Source of the DNA: Terana coerulea
Taxonomy: Eukaryota > Basidiomycota > Agaricomycetes > Polyporales > Phanerochaetaceae
Assembly (NCBI GenBank): GCA_024811115.1
Contig: JAKOGH010000005.1
Location: 558,001-622,000 of the forward strand
Reading direction: 5' to 3'
DNA length: 64,000 nt
The notes under the pieces were generated by a model. That model saw only the letters and a list, made by a program, of their open reading frames with translations, was not told where the DNA came from and made no database searches. Shown piece by piece: positions 38,715 to 50,505 of the stretch. How positions within the stretch are numbered: position 1 is the first letter of the stretch; each line of letters starts with the position of its first letter. The position numbers and the translations under genes are program-made.

Positions 38715-39788
38715 ATGACTCAAAACGCCAGCCATGTTCTCAATATCCACGAAATACAGCAAAACATCGTGTCGCTCTTATCATTCCGGGAACAGCTTGC
38801 CTCCGCGGGGGTGTCGCGGGGGTTTCGGGAAGCCGTAAAGGAATCTCAGCAGCGATGTAGAGATATTTCGCCTCATTTGGCCGTCCTGTGTTGGAGGCCG
38901 CTGGCTCCGTCACATGCATCTTGCGTCGTGAGTGGTTAAGCCCTTCTTCCCAAGATGGCCACCCTTATGCTATGTACCTAGGGACGTCCCAATCGCGAAA
39001 CCTTGAGAGGGAATTGGGATAAATTCCAGATTTACGCAAACCACGTCCGCCGACTTTCAAATGAGCAGATGAGCGGCTGCATACGATGCCTATATTACTG
39101 CATTGTGCAAGCAACGCACATCCATCCCGGCCCTTTCTTTCCCGCTCTCGAAGGAGCCAGTCTGGTCCTCAAGGAGTCGTTGGGCGTAGGATACCTACGC
39201 ATCCTCCTCCGTTCCCCCCTCCTTACCTGCGTACAAATCAAGCTTTCCGCAGAGCCCTCCCTCACGGAGGTCCTCATCCAAATCAACGAGTTACGTTCGT
39301 TGAGAGAATTGACCATCGAATGTAACCGACAACCAGCGCCAGAAACCATCGAACTCTCCGATTTCTTTTCCTTACCCCGTACTCTCACGACGTTCAGTCT
39401 ACAAGACACACACTCTCTCTATTACCCCCAAGAAGAGTTGGAACACTTCCTCCGCAACCATCGTCAGCTGACGGGGCTTCAGCTCAATCCATCTCCACAT
39501 TACACCGACCAGGATCGGCTCCCACCGATGACGGTTCTCGCTGCGCTTTCCCTGCAGTCCGATACGGCTCTTACGGAGTTCGGATGTTGTTTGACAACAC
39601 GCCAAGGGACTACAGGCCTTCGCATGGGGACACTTGCCCCGTGTCGGGATTTGGAGTTGCTTTATTTGGGCAACTCCGAGCAGGCGGTCGACGCCTCATC
39701 CGTCCAGGCTATTAGTGCCTACGTACGCGCACTGTTCCCTCATGCAACGGTTGAGGGAGCTCCAGGAAGTTGGATTGAGAAGATTTAG
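38715..39788 (+). CDS. F-box-like / LRR-type protein
   Basis: Exons 38715-38927 and 38982-39788 join in phase 0 to give 339 residues. The N-terminus (NIHEIQQNIVSLLSFREQLASAGVSRGFREAV) has the form of a divergent F-box-like helix bundle. It is followed by strand-like leucine-rich segments (TCVQIKLSAEPSLTEVLIQINELRSLRELTIECN, TLTTFSLQDTHSLYYP, QLTGLQLNPSPHYT, LAALSLQSDTALTEFGC, CRDLELLYLGNSEQAVDASSVQAISAYVRALFP). This architecture is common in Agaricomycete F-box expansions. No frame break. Substrate and partner are unknown. Confidence 0.75.
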
Positions 39789-41056
39789 TTCTGGACTCCA
39801 TCGCGCTCTTTCGGGATAATTATGTTCAATTCGGTATGTCCGAACATTATTTTTCTGTTTGAAGTTGGCTAAAGCGACCCTCAGTTTACTCCAGCAGCTT
39901 CATTTTCCCTGCCAATTTTAATCCCCCCGTCAAGTCTAGTTTCCCCGGCTTGTTTAATTTCCCACCGCTTCCACCGCTTGTTTGATTTTCCTCCGTCTTG
40001 TTTACTTTTCTTCAGCGCATCTAGATTTCGTACGTTGATCTTCAGCTGCAGGTAGATTGGCCCTTTGGCTCCCTCAAAACAGCCCCACGTCTAGAATCGT
40101 CGATATCCGAAAGTATCATACTCTATGTACCCAAAATTGGAAGATTGTGCTTGTTTATGATATATTTCGTACGGCCAATGATTAATGAGGGCCCCATTTT
40201 GCTTTGAAGCGGTAACGGTGCCTCGTCGTTTGTTGAATATGCGCCACAAAGTCACTAACTTCTCTTTTAGTTCAAGTTGCACGAGACGCGCGCGGGTTCG
40301 GCAACGGCGCTAAGCACTTTCCAAGGCTTAACCGGTAACCACTTGCTCACCACGGACGCGAGCAAGCCAGCATGCACCACTTACTCCCTTCATTCTACCT
40401 AAATTCATCAATCGCATGTTCGGATTGAGTGAAAACTTGAAGCCGCGCAGCCAGGCCCATGAGCCAAGTGGCCTACAAGATTCCTGTCGCATTCAGGAGG
40501 TGGCATTCACTAACAAATGTTTTACAGCTTTGTGCAGATCGCAGCATGTATTGCCCACTCACTTCAGTAACTAAGTGCTATCTTCCGCTCACGTAATCAA
40601 ATCCAGGCGCGTCTGCCTCCTTCCGACTCTGATCGAGGCTGCTGACAGTTGCTTTGTCAGACTCACCACTGCTTCTCGGCTGTATGTGCCGTATGCCGGC
40701 TAATGCTAGCAGTGCGAGATTGTTCTGCTTGTAAACGAATGCTTACACGTATTGGCTCTATCGCGACGCACCCTGTGCATTGTGTTATCCTACGCCGTCA
40801 TCTTACGTCCTCCGGCATGACTCACAGTGTATTAGTAATCGCAGTGGTAGAAGCTTCGGTCCGTATATTCACGAGCTCGGTGAGTGAGGAAAGCTCGAGG
40901 ACTTTGACTAGGCTGAACAATACTGGCCGGTTTGTTAGTCATGTTCCCTGTGTTAAAGGTTGCAGTATAAAGCCCCTCGGTGTGGACAATGCTGAGCCTC
41001 ATCTCCTCCCCAGAGTCCCCACACTTTTTCCAGGTCCCTCGCATTACACACTTGCT
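39789..41056. other. Long intergenic region before the old yellow enzyme gene
   Basis: About 1.27 kb. It contains a degenerate run of the unit CCGNCTTGTTTNNTTTNC, about 20 nt, three to four copies between about 39925 and 40012; a copy of the 14-mer CGCCACAAAGTCAC (40242-40255); and the TATA box at 40966. No gene supported. Confidence 0.45.
40966..40972 (+). promoter_or_regulatory. TATA box of the old yellow enzyme gene
   Basis: TATAAAG about 85 nt upstream of the ATG at 41057, a spacing typical of regulated fungal genes. Confidence 0.5.
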
Positions 41057-42443
41057 ATGTCTCATTCTCAGCCGAAACTCTTCACGCCCATCCAGGTCGG
41101 CGATGTCACTCTGAAGCACAGGGTGGTTCTGGCCCCCTTACCCGCTTCCGTGCGAACGCACAGCATGTCCCACTATCCGACATCGTGTCGGAGTACTATT
41201 CTCAACGAGGAAGCACGCCCGGGACGCTGCTCATTAGTGAGGGCACCTTTATTGCATCTCAGGCAGGTGGTTATCGTCACGCGCCTGGTATCTGGAACGA
41301 CGAGCAGGTCAAGCAGTGGAAGATTGTACGTGCCACTACACGTGTCGCTGTAACCATGTGCTAACGCTCAGGTATTAGGTGACTGACGCGGTTCACGCAA
41401 AAGGCTCTTTCATTTTTGTTCAACTCTGGGCTCTTGGTCGATCCGCAGAAATCGAGGTCCTGACCGAGGAGGGACCGCATCCCTACGTGTCTGCTTCGGA
41501 CGTGCCACAACCCGCAGATGCGAAGCCACCTCGTCCGCTAACCGTTGAAGGTATTTCGGCAATTTCTCTTCACGAACTACAAGCTAACTACTGTGCGACA
41601 GAAATCAAGGAGTACGTGCAGCTGTATGCTACCGCCGCCAAGAACGCCGTTCGCGCTGGCTTTGATGGCGTCGAACTCCACGGAGCCAACGGATACCTAA
41701 TTGACCAGTTCATCCAAGATGTGACCAACAAGCGGACCGATGACTACGGTGGCTCGATCGAGAATCGTGCCCGGTTCCCTCTCGAAGTCATTGGCGCTGT
41801 CTCTGAGGCGATTGGCCAGTCCAGGACTGCCATCCGATTCAGCCCATGGGGGTCTTTTGCTGGTATGCATGTCTTCAGCATTAGGTAATCCTACTTACTG
41901 ACGGAGTCACCGCTTAGGCATGCGTCAAGCCCAAGTAAAGCCCGGTTACGCATACCTCGTCTCAGAAATCGCGAAGCGTTATCCTTCGTTGGCTTACATC
42001 CACGTCGTGGAACCTCGTGTAGACGGGTTCGTTATCAAGCCTGAGGAAGAACTACCAGAGGGCGAGGTATGTCCCTTGATGCAGTGTCCTGCGCCTGAGC
42101 TCATGTACGCGTGCTTAGTCAAACGATTTCCTGCGTGAGATCTGGGCACCGCGGCCGTTCATCAGCGCCGGCGGCTACGAGCGCGAAAATGCGCATGAGG
42201 TCGCAGAGAAGAAGGGCGACTTGATTGCTTTCGGACGCCTGTTTATCTCCAACGTACGTTTTTACCATTTCTCAGCTTGTGTTTGCATGCTCATAACACA
42301 TGTCTGATTAGCCCGACCTTCCCATTCGCTTGCAACTCGACATTCCCGTCGACAAGGGTGACCGCAGCACATACTACACTTGGGAGAGCGCCAAGGGATA
42401 CATCGACTATCCTTTCGCGGACAAGTCCGCCACGGCGCTGTGA
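41057..42443 (+). CDS. NADH:flavin oxidoreductase, old yellow enzyme family
   Basis: FMN-dependent ene-reductase of alpha,beta-unsaturated carbonyls with a TIM-barrel fold. The start is [28 protein letters not shown], followed by FRAN...[43 protein letters not shown] and [11 protein letters not shown]. The substrate-binding His/Asn pair is in [15 protein letters not shown]. Later blocks are [27 protein letters not shown] and the C-terminal [12 protein letters not shown]...[16 protein letters not shown]. The ending [16 protein letters not shown] is usual for fungal members. A frame change in the C-run at 41131-41136 looks like a lost base. Natural substrate is unknown; relatives act in stress response or secondary metabolism. 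Confidence 0.9.
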
Positions 42444-42961
42444 GCATCAGTCGCCTGCGCGATGTTAGACTCGCTACAGGTTATGTACGGCTACAATAAC
42501 CGAAGGGTAGATGGGGAATAGCTCTTACTGGGACTCATTTTATTATACATTTAGAGATATAATCATCGAGTCTATATTCTTTACGCATCAGGATTGTCTG
42601 GAGTCTTTGGCCCCATTATGACTGAGCTGAATTGCCCCATGCGCTCTGCGGAGTCATGGGTGTAGGCTGCCAGTTATGTCGGATGTATTGCACAAATTGT
42701 ATAGCTGAGCTTGAGGTATCAAAGAGGGCGAATGACGGTACTTAACACGCGTACGGTGGTGACGGGGTCATGTCGGCTGAATGTACGCCACAAAGTCACC
42801 GCTTCCTTTTTCAGTCACCAAGGCGCAGGTCCGGCGGCGCCAATTGCACTTCCCGTCTCTCCTGATCACCACAGGCGCGAACACCTTCAAGTCCTCGACC
42901 AACCACCTTGTATCATAACCCTTCCTCAGCTCGACTGACTTTACCTCTTGGCGTCATTGCT
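42444..42961. other. Intergenic region upstream of VPS60
   Basis: About 520 bp. A copy of the 14-mer CGCCACAAAGTCAC lies at 42786-42799, 162 nt before the VPS60 start. No other element recognised. Confidence 0.4.
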
Positions 42962-43894
42962 ATGAACCGCATTTTTGGATCGTCTGCCAGCAAGAAGCCC
43001 AAGCCCAACCTGCAAGATGCCATCGCATCGGTCAGTCGACTGCTACGAAACGTTCGGAAACGCGTTGTTGAACGACGTCTGGGCAGACAGATACACGGAT
43101 GGCCTCGATTGAGGTGAAGGTCAAGAAATTGGACGGCGAGCTGGCGCGGTACAAGGAGCAGATGGCGAAGCTGCGGAACGGGCCTGGCAAGGTGCGTCTT
43201 CAGTGCCTCCACATCTTCTGCCACTCTGGCATCCCGATACTGAATTGCGACCATCCCAAACAGAATGCCATCCAAGAACGCGCACTCCGCACGCTCAAGC
43301 AGAAACGCATGTACGAGTCGCAGCTAGCGCAGCTGACGCAACAGACGTTCAACATGGAGTCCGCTTCGCTGGCGACGGAGAACCTGCGGAATACGATGGC
43401 GACAGTGGATGCCATGAAGATTGCGAACAAGGAGCTGAAGAAGCAGTACGGAAAGATCGACATCGACAAGATTGAGGTACGCATGCGCCAAGAGCTTACC
43501 GGCTGTACGGGTATGCTGACGGCGTCGCCAATAGAATATACACTACGAGATGGAGGACCTCCTGGAAGCGGCAAATGAAATTCAAGAGTCTCTTGGGCGG
43601 TCATATGCCGTGCCGGACGAGCTAGACGAGGCGGACCTGCAAGCAGGTATGTTTCTATCCAACATAGCACTCTTGCTCTGATGCTAAGTCGGCTCTCAAG
43701 AACTGGATGCCCTGCAATTCGAGGAAGAAGAAGAGGGTCCGTCGTACCTCGCAGACCTGAACAAGGCACCGGACTTCATTGACGAACCTCCTGTGGAGGT
43801 CGCAGAGGTATGTTGTCCCTTGCATCTCGAAGGCTAAAACTAAACGTATGCGTGAAAGACACCGGCTAAGGAAGCAGTGAAGACAAGCGCATGA
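42962..43894 (+). CDS. VPS60: ESCRT-III-associated protein VPS60 (CHMP5)
   Basis: Six exons (42962-43030, 43087-43191, 43264-43476, 43535-43646, 43701-43807, 43859-43894) give an intact 213-residue Snf7-family protein. It begins MNRIFGSSASKKPKPNLQDAI, continues TDTRMASIEVKVKKLDGELARYKEQMAKLRNGPGKNA, RALRTLKQKRMYESQLAQL and NTMATVDAMKIANKELKKQYGKIDIDKIE, and ends in an acidic tail (LDALQFEEEEEGPSYLADL). These are the marks of CHMP5/Vps60, which recruits Vta1 to activate Vps4 during multivesicular body sorting. The basic helical core and acidic autoinhibitory tail are both present. Confidence 0.94.
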
Positions 43895-43990
43895 TAGAGA
43901 GGGCACTGGTGGCACGGGCTACAGCATGCATGTATTATTCTGATATACAACTAATCCAAGGATGTCTTGTCTGGCGAGTGGGTTTGTGTT

Positions 43991-44298
43991 TCACGGATGG
44001 TTGAATGCGGTAAGCAGTACCAATAACGCGACAGCGACGATGGTCGTGATCATGGCACAAGCCTGACAACGTAGCCTGAATAACTCCGCCCCTAGTTCCT
44101 TATCAGAATAACCGAATTGATAGGAGAATTGTTTGACATACAATTATCATCTCTTTCGCGAACCGGAAGCCATCCTCCTACAAACCAGACGAGTGGGCAA
44201 AGCAGGCCGATCAAGAACAAGGTCTTGTGGATTGGCCATTTGTCCGGGTCGGCAGGACCAAAGAACGGTGACTCTTCGTAGTTGGTTGCGCCCTGCAT
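43991..44298 (-). CDS. Small two-helix membrane protein, function unknown
   Basis: From an uncertain start (MQGATNYEESPF at 44298), the protein reads a short polar head with ADPDKWPIHK, then a hydrophobic helix TLFLIGLLCPLVWFVGGWL, a charged loop VRERDD, and after a one-base frame break near 44101 a second helix MITTIVAVALLVLLTAF before TGA at 43993-43991. The sequence between the helices (LGAELFRLRCQACA) is amphipathic. Basidiomycetes encode many proteins with a WP-x-HK-LF-x-G-x-L-CP membrane motif, so it may be the C-terminal part of a longer protein with missed upstream exons. It lies beside the TPR-CHAT gene, both on the minus strand, but a functional link is speculative. Confidence 0.5.
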
Positions 44299-45094
44299 TG
44301 TGCTGGTCCTGTCGATGTCCAGAGAGCGCTTTCTATCTTGCGGCCATCCATCTGTTATTTAACCACATGAGACAACACTCAAAGCGTGGTACGGTTCATA
44401 GACCTTGCTCCTTTACAGACATCTGAGGGATGATTTTTGCGTCAGCGATGTTTCTTCTAGTTGACTGCTTGAGACTTGCATACCTTGTCCCGAATACTGA
44501 GTGGCAAGGCAAGCCCACGGCCCCTGGTACCAGTAGTGTTTTACAGGATCCGCTAGTCGTCGAGGATGGTGGTCAAGCACAAGCGGGCGAGCATCGCCCA
44601 ATGTTGAAGTCGCTAAGAAACGGATGACAGCTGCAGGGATGGTGGGTTAGGCCGTTATTGGCAGTGGCAATGGGCGGACGTGATCGAGATCGAACAGTTG
44701 ACGCCTAATGCGGACGATCGAGCGCGCAATTTGAACCTGCCTTCGACCGTTCGCTCTTCACCGCACGAGAACCCCCATGCCGTTCTGGAACATGACTCGT
44801 TGCCGGCCCTTTTCAGCGTATACGGCTTTAACTTTGACAAGCTAATTTATAGAAGATGCTGCAGGAGCATTATTCACTAACAAGGTATGTTTATACTACT
44901 TCTCACCGCAGTGCAGCTTCATAACCGAGCGTACTGTAGGATAATTAGACCAATCTGTAGCTTGTCCACCACAAAGCATGCCAGCGATGTTGCGCATATC
45001 ATATTTTGTGAGGTGAAATCGCTGGCTAGACCACGCCTAGAGGCAAGACGAGACCCCAATGTGTTCAAATTCTGTGAAAAGCAGAAAGCTCTGG
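44299..45094. other. Region between the small membrane protein and the TPR-CHAT gene
   Basis: About 800 bp. Upstream exons of the small membrane protein may lie in its left part, but I could not join any with confidence. No other gene recognised. Confidence 0.3.
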
Positions 45095-48000
45095 CTATGC
45101 GCCTATATGCACGTAGTTCACCCATCTTTCCAAGGCATCCGGTGCCTTCGCCTTCGTCAATATTTTCCTCAGCTTCCTCGTTGCAACACATAAAGCCCGC
45201 GCCGCTCTCTTGTGCCCTACCTCCAATGGATGCACGTTATCTGTGTCGTTGAGCATCTCTTTGTAGAAGAATTCTGCCAGGCCGGAGCCGTCTTGATCTT
45301 TCATCTGCCACATAGTGCCGACGACGCTGCGGAAACCAGAGAACTGCATAGCCGCGGCAAGATGGAGAGCTTCTTCGGATGCACTCCCAACCGTTTGCTC
45401 CGCCGTGTGACAGGCGGAGAGAAAGGCGAATTCGGCGTTAGGAATGCGAGAGCGGATGATCTGGAGTAAGGTGAGCGGCTCCCCGTTGTGTAGCTTGAAC
45501 GCTGACTGAAACGGTTCCCCAGGAACCAGATGACCATGGCATGCGAAGTGCGCCCAATCCACACCTTGTAGCCCTCCAATCACGCCCCCCACTGTCGCCT
45601 CTTCGCCTTTCAGTACCTTTATAGCCAGCTTCGGCTCAAAGTTCTGTAGAGCAGCCAGCTCCTGCTTCCACGTTACGCAAGGAGCCGTCGACCTGGGCAA
45701 CAGCTAGTAGCGTTGATGGTTTGCCATCTCGGGCGTATCGTGGTTCTGAGCGCGCTTCAATTAAGGCAGCGAGGGTCGGAGTGTAAGAAGAGACATAGAT
45801 GTCAGAGAGGTATATTTTCGACTTTGACCGGGTGCCTCGGGTCTCGGGGGTTGGCCCTGCCGCATGGAGGGGTATACCGCAGAGAACGGACGTCGGGCAC
45901 CACCAGATCCGTGAACCCTGCTCTACCCCTATAGCTCGCAGCGAGCCCACAACCGGGCCGACCAACGAATCCCACAATATCTCCAGGGAACGCTTTAAGG
46001 TGCTTCCGTAGTCTTTTGGTGTAGATCCTAAACCACCTCGATTCCGATTGGCCAGGAGGCGGTTCGATAAGTTGATCATGTCCTGGTAGAAATTGTCCGA
46101 CAATGGCACATGAACAGGGCCAGAGTGAGGTAGCACGATCAAAGCATCGGAGCGATACTCGTTATGGTTGACAATAATCACCGGGCCTTCTACTGCAGCT
46201 GCCTGGAGCCTGCGGTATTGGGGAAATGTCATGAAATCACTGAACCCAGGCTTGTTGCGTATTTGCTCAGTGAGGGCCTTCAACTTCTCGGATAGTACTC
46301 GCTTTTCCTTTAGCATAGCACCGAAGCGGTCTTCTCCGATACCTTGAGTGGAAAAGATCGGATTGACCTGCTCTCCATAAAGACGGTTCCCGAAAGGGTT
46401 CGATGAGGTTACAAGAGCATCCAGGTGTTGGACTGTCTCCGTAAAGTTTTGCTGCAGCCCTGCGTCTGCCTCTGCCACTCGATCAAGCGGGGTCCGAAAG
46501 CGGCGTACTTGAGACCAAAGCAATGCTCGCCCTTGCTCGAGGATCTCTACTGCAGCTCCCAGCTCATTCTGCTCTATTGCGTACGAAGCACCATCAAGGG
46601 GCAGCGAGCTGTTCTTGTGAACTATCTGGTGCTGCATCTCGAGAGTAGGATGTGTGACCAGCGCCCGTTCCAGGAGCTCCATGCACGTCCGATACGCGTT
46701 CAAGGTAGTAGGATGTTGCACTTGCCGCCCAATGCGCGCCCAGAATGAACTGGCTTCGAGTTGCGGTGAGATTGGTCCAGTGTGTGTCACATCCGTTGCA
46801 CACAGCTCAAGTAACTGCACGCACTCTTCAAAAATTTCCCTGGACTGTTTCCCTCTAGGTGTGAAGACGCCCAGTGTAGTGTGTATGCCAGCTGGGCTAG
46901 GGAGTATTGCCGGCCAGGGTGCTCAGAAGGATGCAGCGCCAGACCTGCACGCCGCAGATTAACGGCCTCTTCAAGATCCTGCATCTGGCCAGTCTGTTCA
47001 AAGCGGGCGCGAAGCGCACTCGCTAGCTCGCTAACGGAGAAGTGCCGACCAGGGTGCCCAGAAGGACGCAGCGCCAGAGCCTCGCGTTGTAACGTAACGG
47101 CCTCATCCAGATCTTGCATCTGCTCAGCCCCGTTCAAAGCGAGCATGAAGGGCGCTCGCCAGGATGCTGAGGTATAGGTGCCGACTAGGGCTCCTAGGAG
47201 GATGCAGCGCCAGCGCGGAAAGCTGCAGGTTGATCATCTCCTCCAGATCCTGCATCTGACCAGTCTGCTCGAAGCGGGTATGGAGCGCGCTCGCCAGGTT
47301 GCGGAGGGAGGTGTCCCTGTTACGGTGTCCAGGAGGACGCAGCGCCAGAGCCGCACGATGCAGTGTGATGGCGTGCTCCAGATCCTGCATCTGGTCAGTC
47401 TGTTCAAAGCGGGCATGGAGCGCACTCGCTAGGTTGCAGAGGGAGGAGTGCCGGTTGAGGTGCCCGGGAGGACGCAGCGCCAGAGCTGCATAATGCTGTG
47501 TAACAGCCTCCTCCAGATCCTGCATCTGACGAGTCTGTTCGAAGCGAGCATGAAGCGCACCTGCTAGATTGCTGACGCTCGCATCGCGGTTAGGCAGCCC
47601 AGGAGGCTGTAGCGATAGGCCTTCACGTTGCAGCGTAACGGCTTCTTCCAGATCTCGCATCTGGCCAGTCTGAGAAAAGCGGACACGCAGCGCGCTCGCC
47701 ATGGCGCAGAGGGTGTGATGTCGGTCAGGGTGCCCATGAGGACGGATATCAAGAGCGTTTTGATAAAATGCGATGGACTCGTTGCAATTCGCCACCATCC
47801 CACACTGCTTGAACCGACAGTATAACGCATAAGCAAGTTCATGCATGACGAACGAGGTGCCCGGATTCTTGGGAACAGGTGAAATCGACAGAAACTTGTG
47901 GTAATATTGAATAGCTTCATCCAGGTATGATGTGATAGCAGTGGCTGCGGAATGGTCACGTAGGGCGTTTGCAAGGTTGACCAAACAAATGGGATATTCA

Positions 48001-48573
48001 TCGTCGCCAGGATGACATGACACCAGTGCTCGTCGGGTCTTTTCCACAATATCAATGCCTCCGTGCTCCTCTGACATCGGGAGCAAAGCTAACAGATATT
48101 GTAGGCCTGAGAATGTGTTCAGTAACAGGGAAGAAGTTGATAGAATACTAAACGTAGTACCTGAGATTGTTAACTAGAACTTTAAACCTAGGACTGTGTG
48201 TAGTAGATGATTGCTCGCAAGAGTAGGTGCTGTTTCAAGTGAGCCCTACGCACACATTAACAGCGAGAAACATGTTAGCTACCTTCTAAATTGGTAGAGA
48301 TACGGCCGATCGACTCGAATGATATGAAGGCGGTGAGAGTTAGTGACTCAGGACTGTTTCCAGATTGGGCAAGCGGATGCTTCAGAACCAAATACGGCCA
48401 CACAATATCGTATTGCCCGCTGGCCCAGCTTTGAATAGTGAATATAGCGAAGCCAGGACTATCTGCCGAGTCAGATTTGCATGATATAAGTAACAGAGGT
48501 CCCAAGAGAGCCACATATCACCGAGCATTCATACATCACCTGTTGACGACGTCTGCATACTATTGCGGAACAT
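45095..48573 (-). CDS. TPR-CHAT protein (caspase-like protease domain with TPR repeats)
   Basis: A probable start at 48573 (MFRNSMQTSSTD...) leads into a beta-rich segment (GFAIFTIQSWASGQYDIVWPYLVL). After introns near 48100-48285 come nine TPR-type repeats of 45 residues with the consensus QMQDLEEAVTLHRAALALRP. A helical linker (45700-46800; ILEQGRALLWSQVRRFRTPLDR) precedes the CHAT domain (about 46150-45095). CHAT shows the caspase-like dyad: His in WAHFACHG (about 45538) and Cys in AFLSACHTAE (about 45412), with FSGFRSVVGTMWQ and the C-terminal ALERWVNYVHIGA. CHAT proteins are clan CD cysteine proteases or their relatives; bacterial and some fungal members act in defence or regulated cell death. 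+1 breaks at 45669 (CC) and 47128-47131 (CCCC) interrupt the frame; otherwise complete. Confidence 0.88.
46860..48071 (-). repeat. Nine tandem 135-bp TPR-coding repeats
   Basis: The repeat unit is 45 codons, with the pattern GQMQDLEEAV-x8-LALRPPGHP-x9-LASALHARFEQT. Units 4-9 are clearly similar at the DNA level as well as in protein, whereas the first two (near 48071-47800) are diverged. The array is an obvious substrate for slippage or unequal crossing-over, so copy number may differ between strains. Confidence 0.8.
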
Positions 48574-48731
48574 GTCAACGGCACTGTATTCTTTGCTCTC
48601 TTTCAGCATGAACCGAACAAATTTCGCGCGTTTTTATTCAAGCACAGGCAGTCTGGACACAGACAGCCATGGTCTGGGCCGTATGTACAGTATAAGCCTG
48701 ATAAATGTTCTCTTCATTCGGCCGCGAGGAA

Positions 48732-50505
48732 TCAAATCCACTTTGGTGGCCCGTTGTTTGCCTTCCAGAAGTCTGCCCACAGCTTCTCCAGCTTCTCCTC
48801 CGGCCAGGTTCCACGGAGCTCGTCGGCTTTCTCTTGCAGCTCCTTCGCCACAGGGCCCCACGGAACCTTGGTCAATTTACCATCACGTTTCACGATTTCG
48901 CCATCGACCAGAACGGTGTCGATGTCGGCGTTAGACGCATGGAAGACGATGCCTTGGAAAGGGTCCTTGGCGCCAGCTAGGTTGGCGGACAGAGCGTCGT
49001 AGATGACGAGGTCTGCATGTTTGCCAACTTCTACAGTGCCGATGATATGGGAGAGATTTAGCGCTTCCGCGCCGCCGAGGGTACCGAGACGGAAGGCGTC
49101 CTTAGAGTTGTACTTGTTCTTGAACGGTGCGTCCAGCTTATCCTTGTGAACGGTTTCGTGTTGGCGAGCTGTACAGATCGTCAAGTCAGCAGAGCAGACC
49201 CAAGAAGAGGAGGCCTACCCCGGTAGAATTGCAGCGCAAAGCGCATTTGGCCAAATATGTCACCAGAGTTGATTGACGTGCAATCCTATGTGACGAATTA
49301 GCCTCGATCTTTTGACAACTCTTCCGGAGTGGACCTACGACGCCGAGCCCAACCTTGACGCCTCTTTCTACTGCCTCAAAGGCAACTGGATTACCATGAG
49401 CCATACCCATCTCGTCAAGTGGGGTCGACGCGATGGCGGTTCCAGTTTCCTTCATAACCGCCCACATCTTGTCGTCAGGAGCCGGGTGGTCTGCGAGTTC
49501 GTTGCAGTGTGACAACACTACTTCCGGACCCAACAATCCTCGCGAATGGTAGTTGAGGATACGAGGGCCTGCAATGAAGGTTATCTCAGCGATACATCTG
49601 GAAATATGCATATGGACAGACCTTTTACCACATGAGCAGTGATCGCAGCTACAGGTATAGACCGCGCAAGCTCGAAGAATTCCTGATGCGGCTTTTCGTC
49701 CCCAACGTCTCCGATATCGTATCTGGCATTATTTCCTATCAGCTCTTTGGCAAGGACTCCTCCGGCTCGTGCACTCACGAAAGGCCCAGCAGAACCCTGC
49801 CGTCCGGGGTCAACTTCCCGCCATTCTTGCCCCACTCCTTCAGCTTTTCGGTTTGCCACTTTACCGTCTCCGCCTCCTTGTCCCACGCAGGATGCGGTAT
49901 GATCTGTGTCACCGGGCTCTGTCGCGCAGGGCACCAGATGACGCGCGCTCCAGACTGGATAGTCGCCGCGAGACACGCCTCTGCGGTTTCGGGCGAGTAG
50001 CTGGCGTGGAAGTGGTCGAGGATCGTGGTGACGCCGGAGTGCAGGGCTTCGAGGCACCCGGCAAGTTGGCCGATGCGGACTTGATCCGTGGTGACACTGC
50101 TCTGCTGCGACCAAGCTTGTTTGATGAAGTACTCTGACAGTAGCCAGCTGAAAAGAAGTCTGTCAGCTATTTTCTCTTGAAATCCAAGTTTCATGAACAC
50201 TTACTCGCATTGAGATGCCCTCATGATAGTCATCCAGACATGTCTTCAAAGTGGGTGGTTTGGCATCTTTGCAGAGTGGTGACTTGAAGCATACGGACGT
50301 ACCGGTGAGTATCAACGAAGCCAGGAGCGATCCATTTGTCGGTGCAATCGATGACCTCCGCCCCAGCAGGAGCGGTCAGGTCCTCGCCGATCTGGGTAAT
50401 GGTACTACCGTCTACCACGACGTCGGCCTTGAACGCGTAGGCCTCGTTCTCTTTCGTCCATGTTGCTACAACTCCGCCTTTCAAGAGATAAATCGTCTTC
50501 GACAT
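48732..50505 (-). CDS. Metal-dependent amidohydrolase (chlorohydrolase / cytosine-deaminase-like)
   Basis: It starts MSKTIYLLKGGVVATWTKENEAYAF at 50505. The N-terminal beta-sandwich leads to WIAPGFVDTHRH, the HxH metal ligands of the amidohydrolase barrel (split by an intron near 50305). Further blocks are LAGCLEALHSGVTTILDHFHASYSPE, the third ligand region VVLSHCNELADHPAPDD, VGLGVD and the C-terminal LGGAEALNLSHIIGTVEVGKHADLVIYDALSAN and VDGEIVKRDGKL. The family deaminates or dechlorinates ring compounds; the fungal members closest to this one have no established substrate. A +1 change near 50246 sits right after the metal-binding segment. It lies head-to-tail downstream of the aldehyde dehydrogenase. 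Confidence 0.85.
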
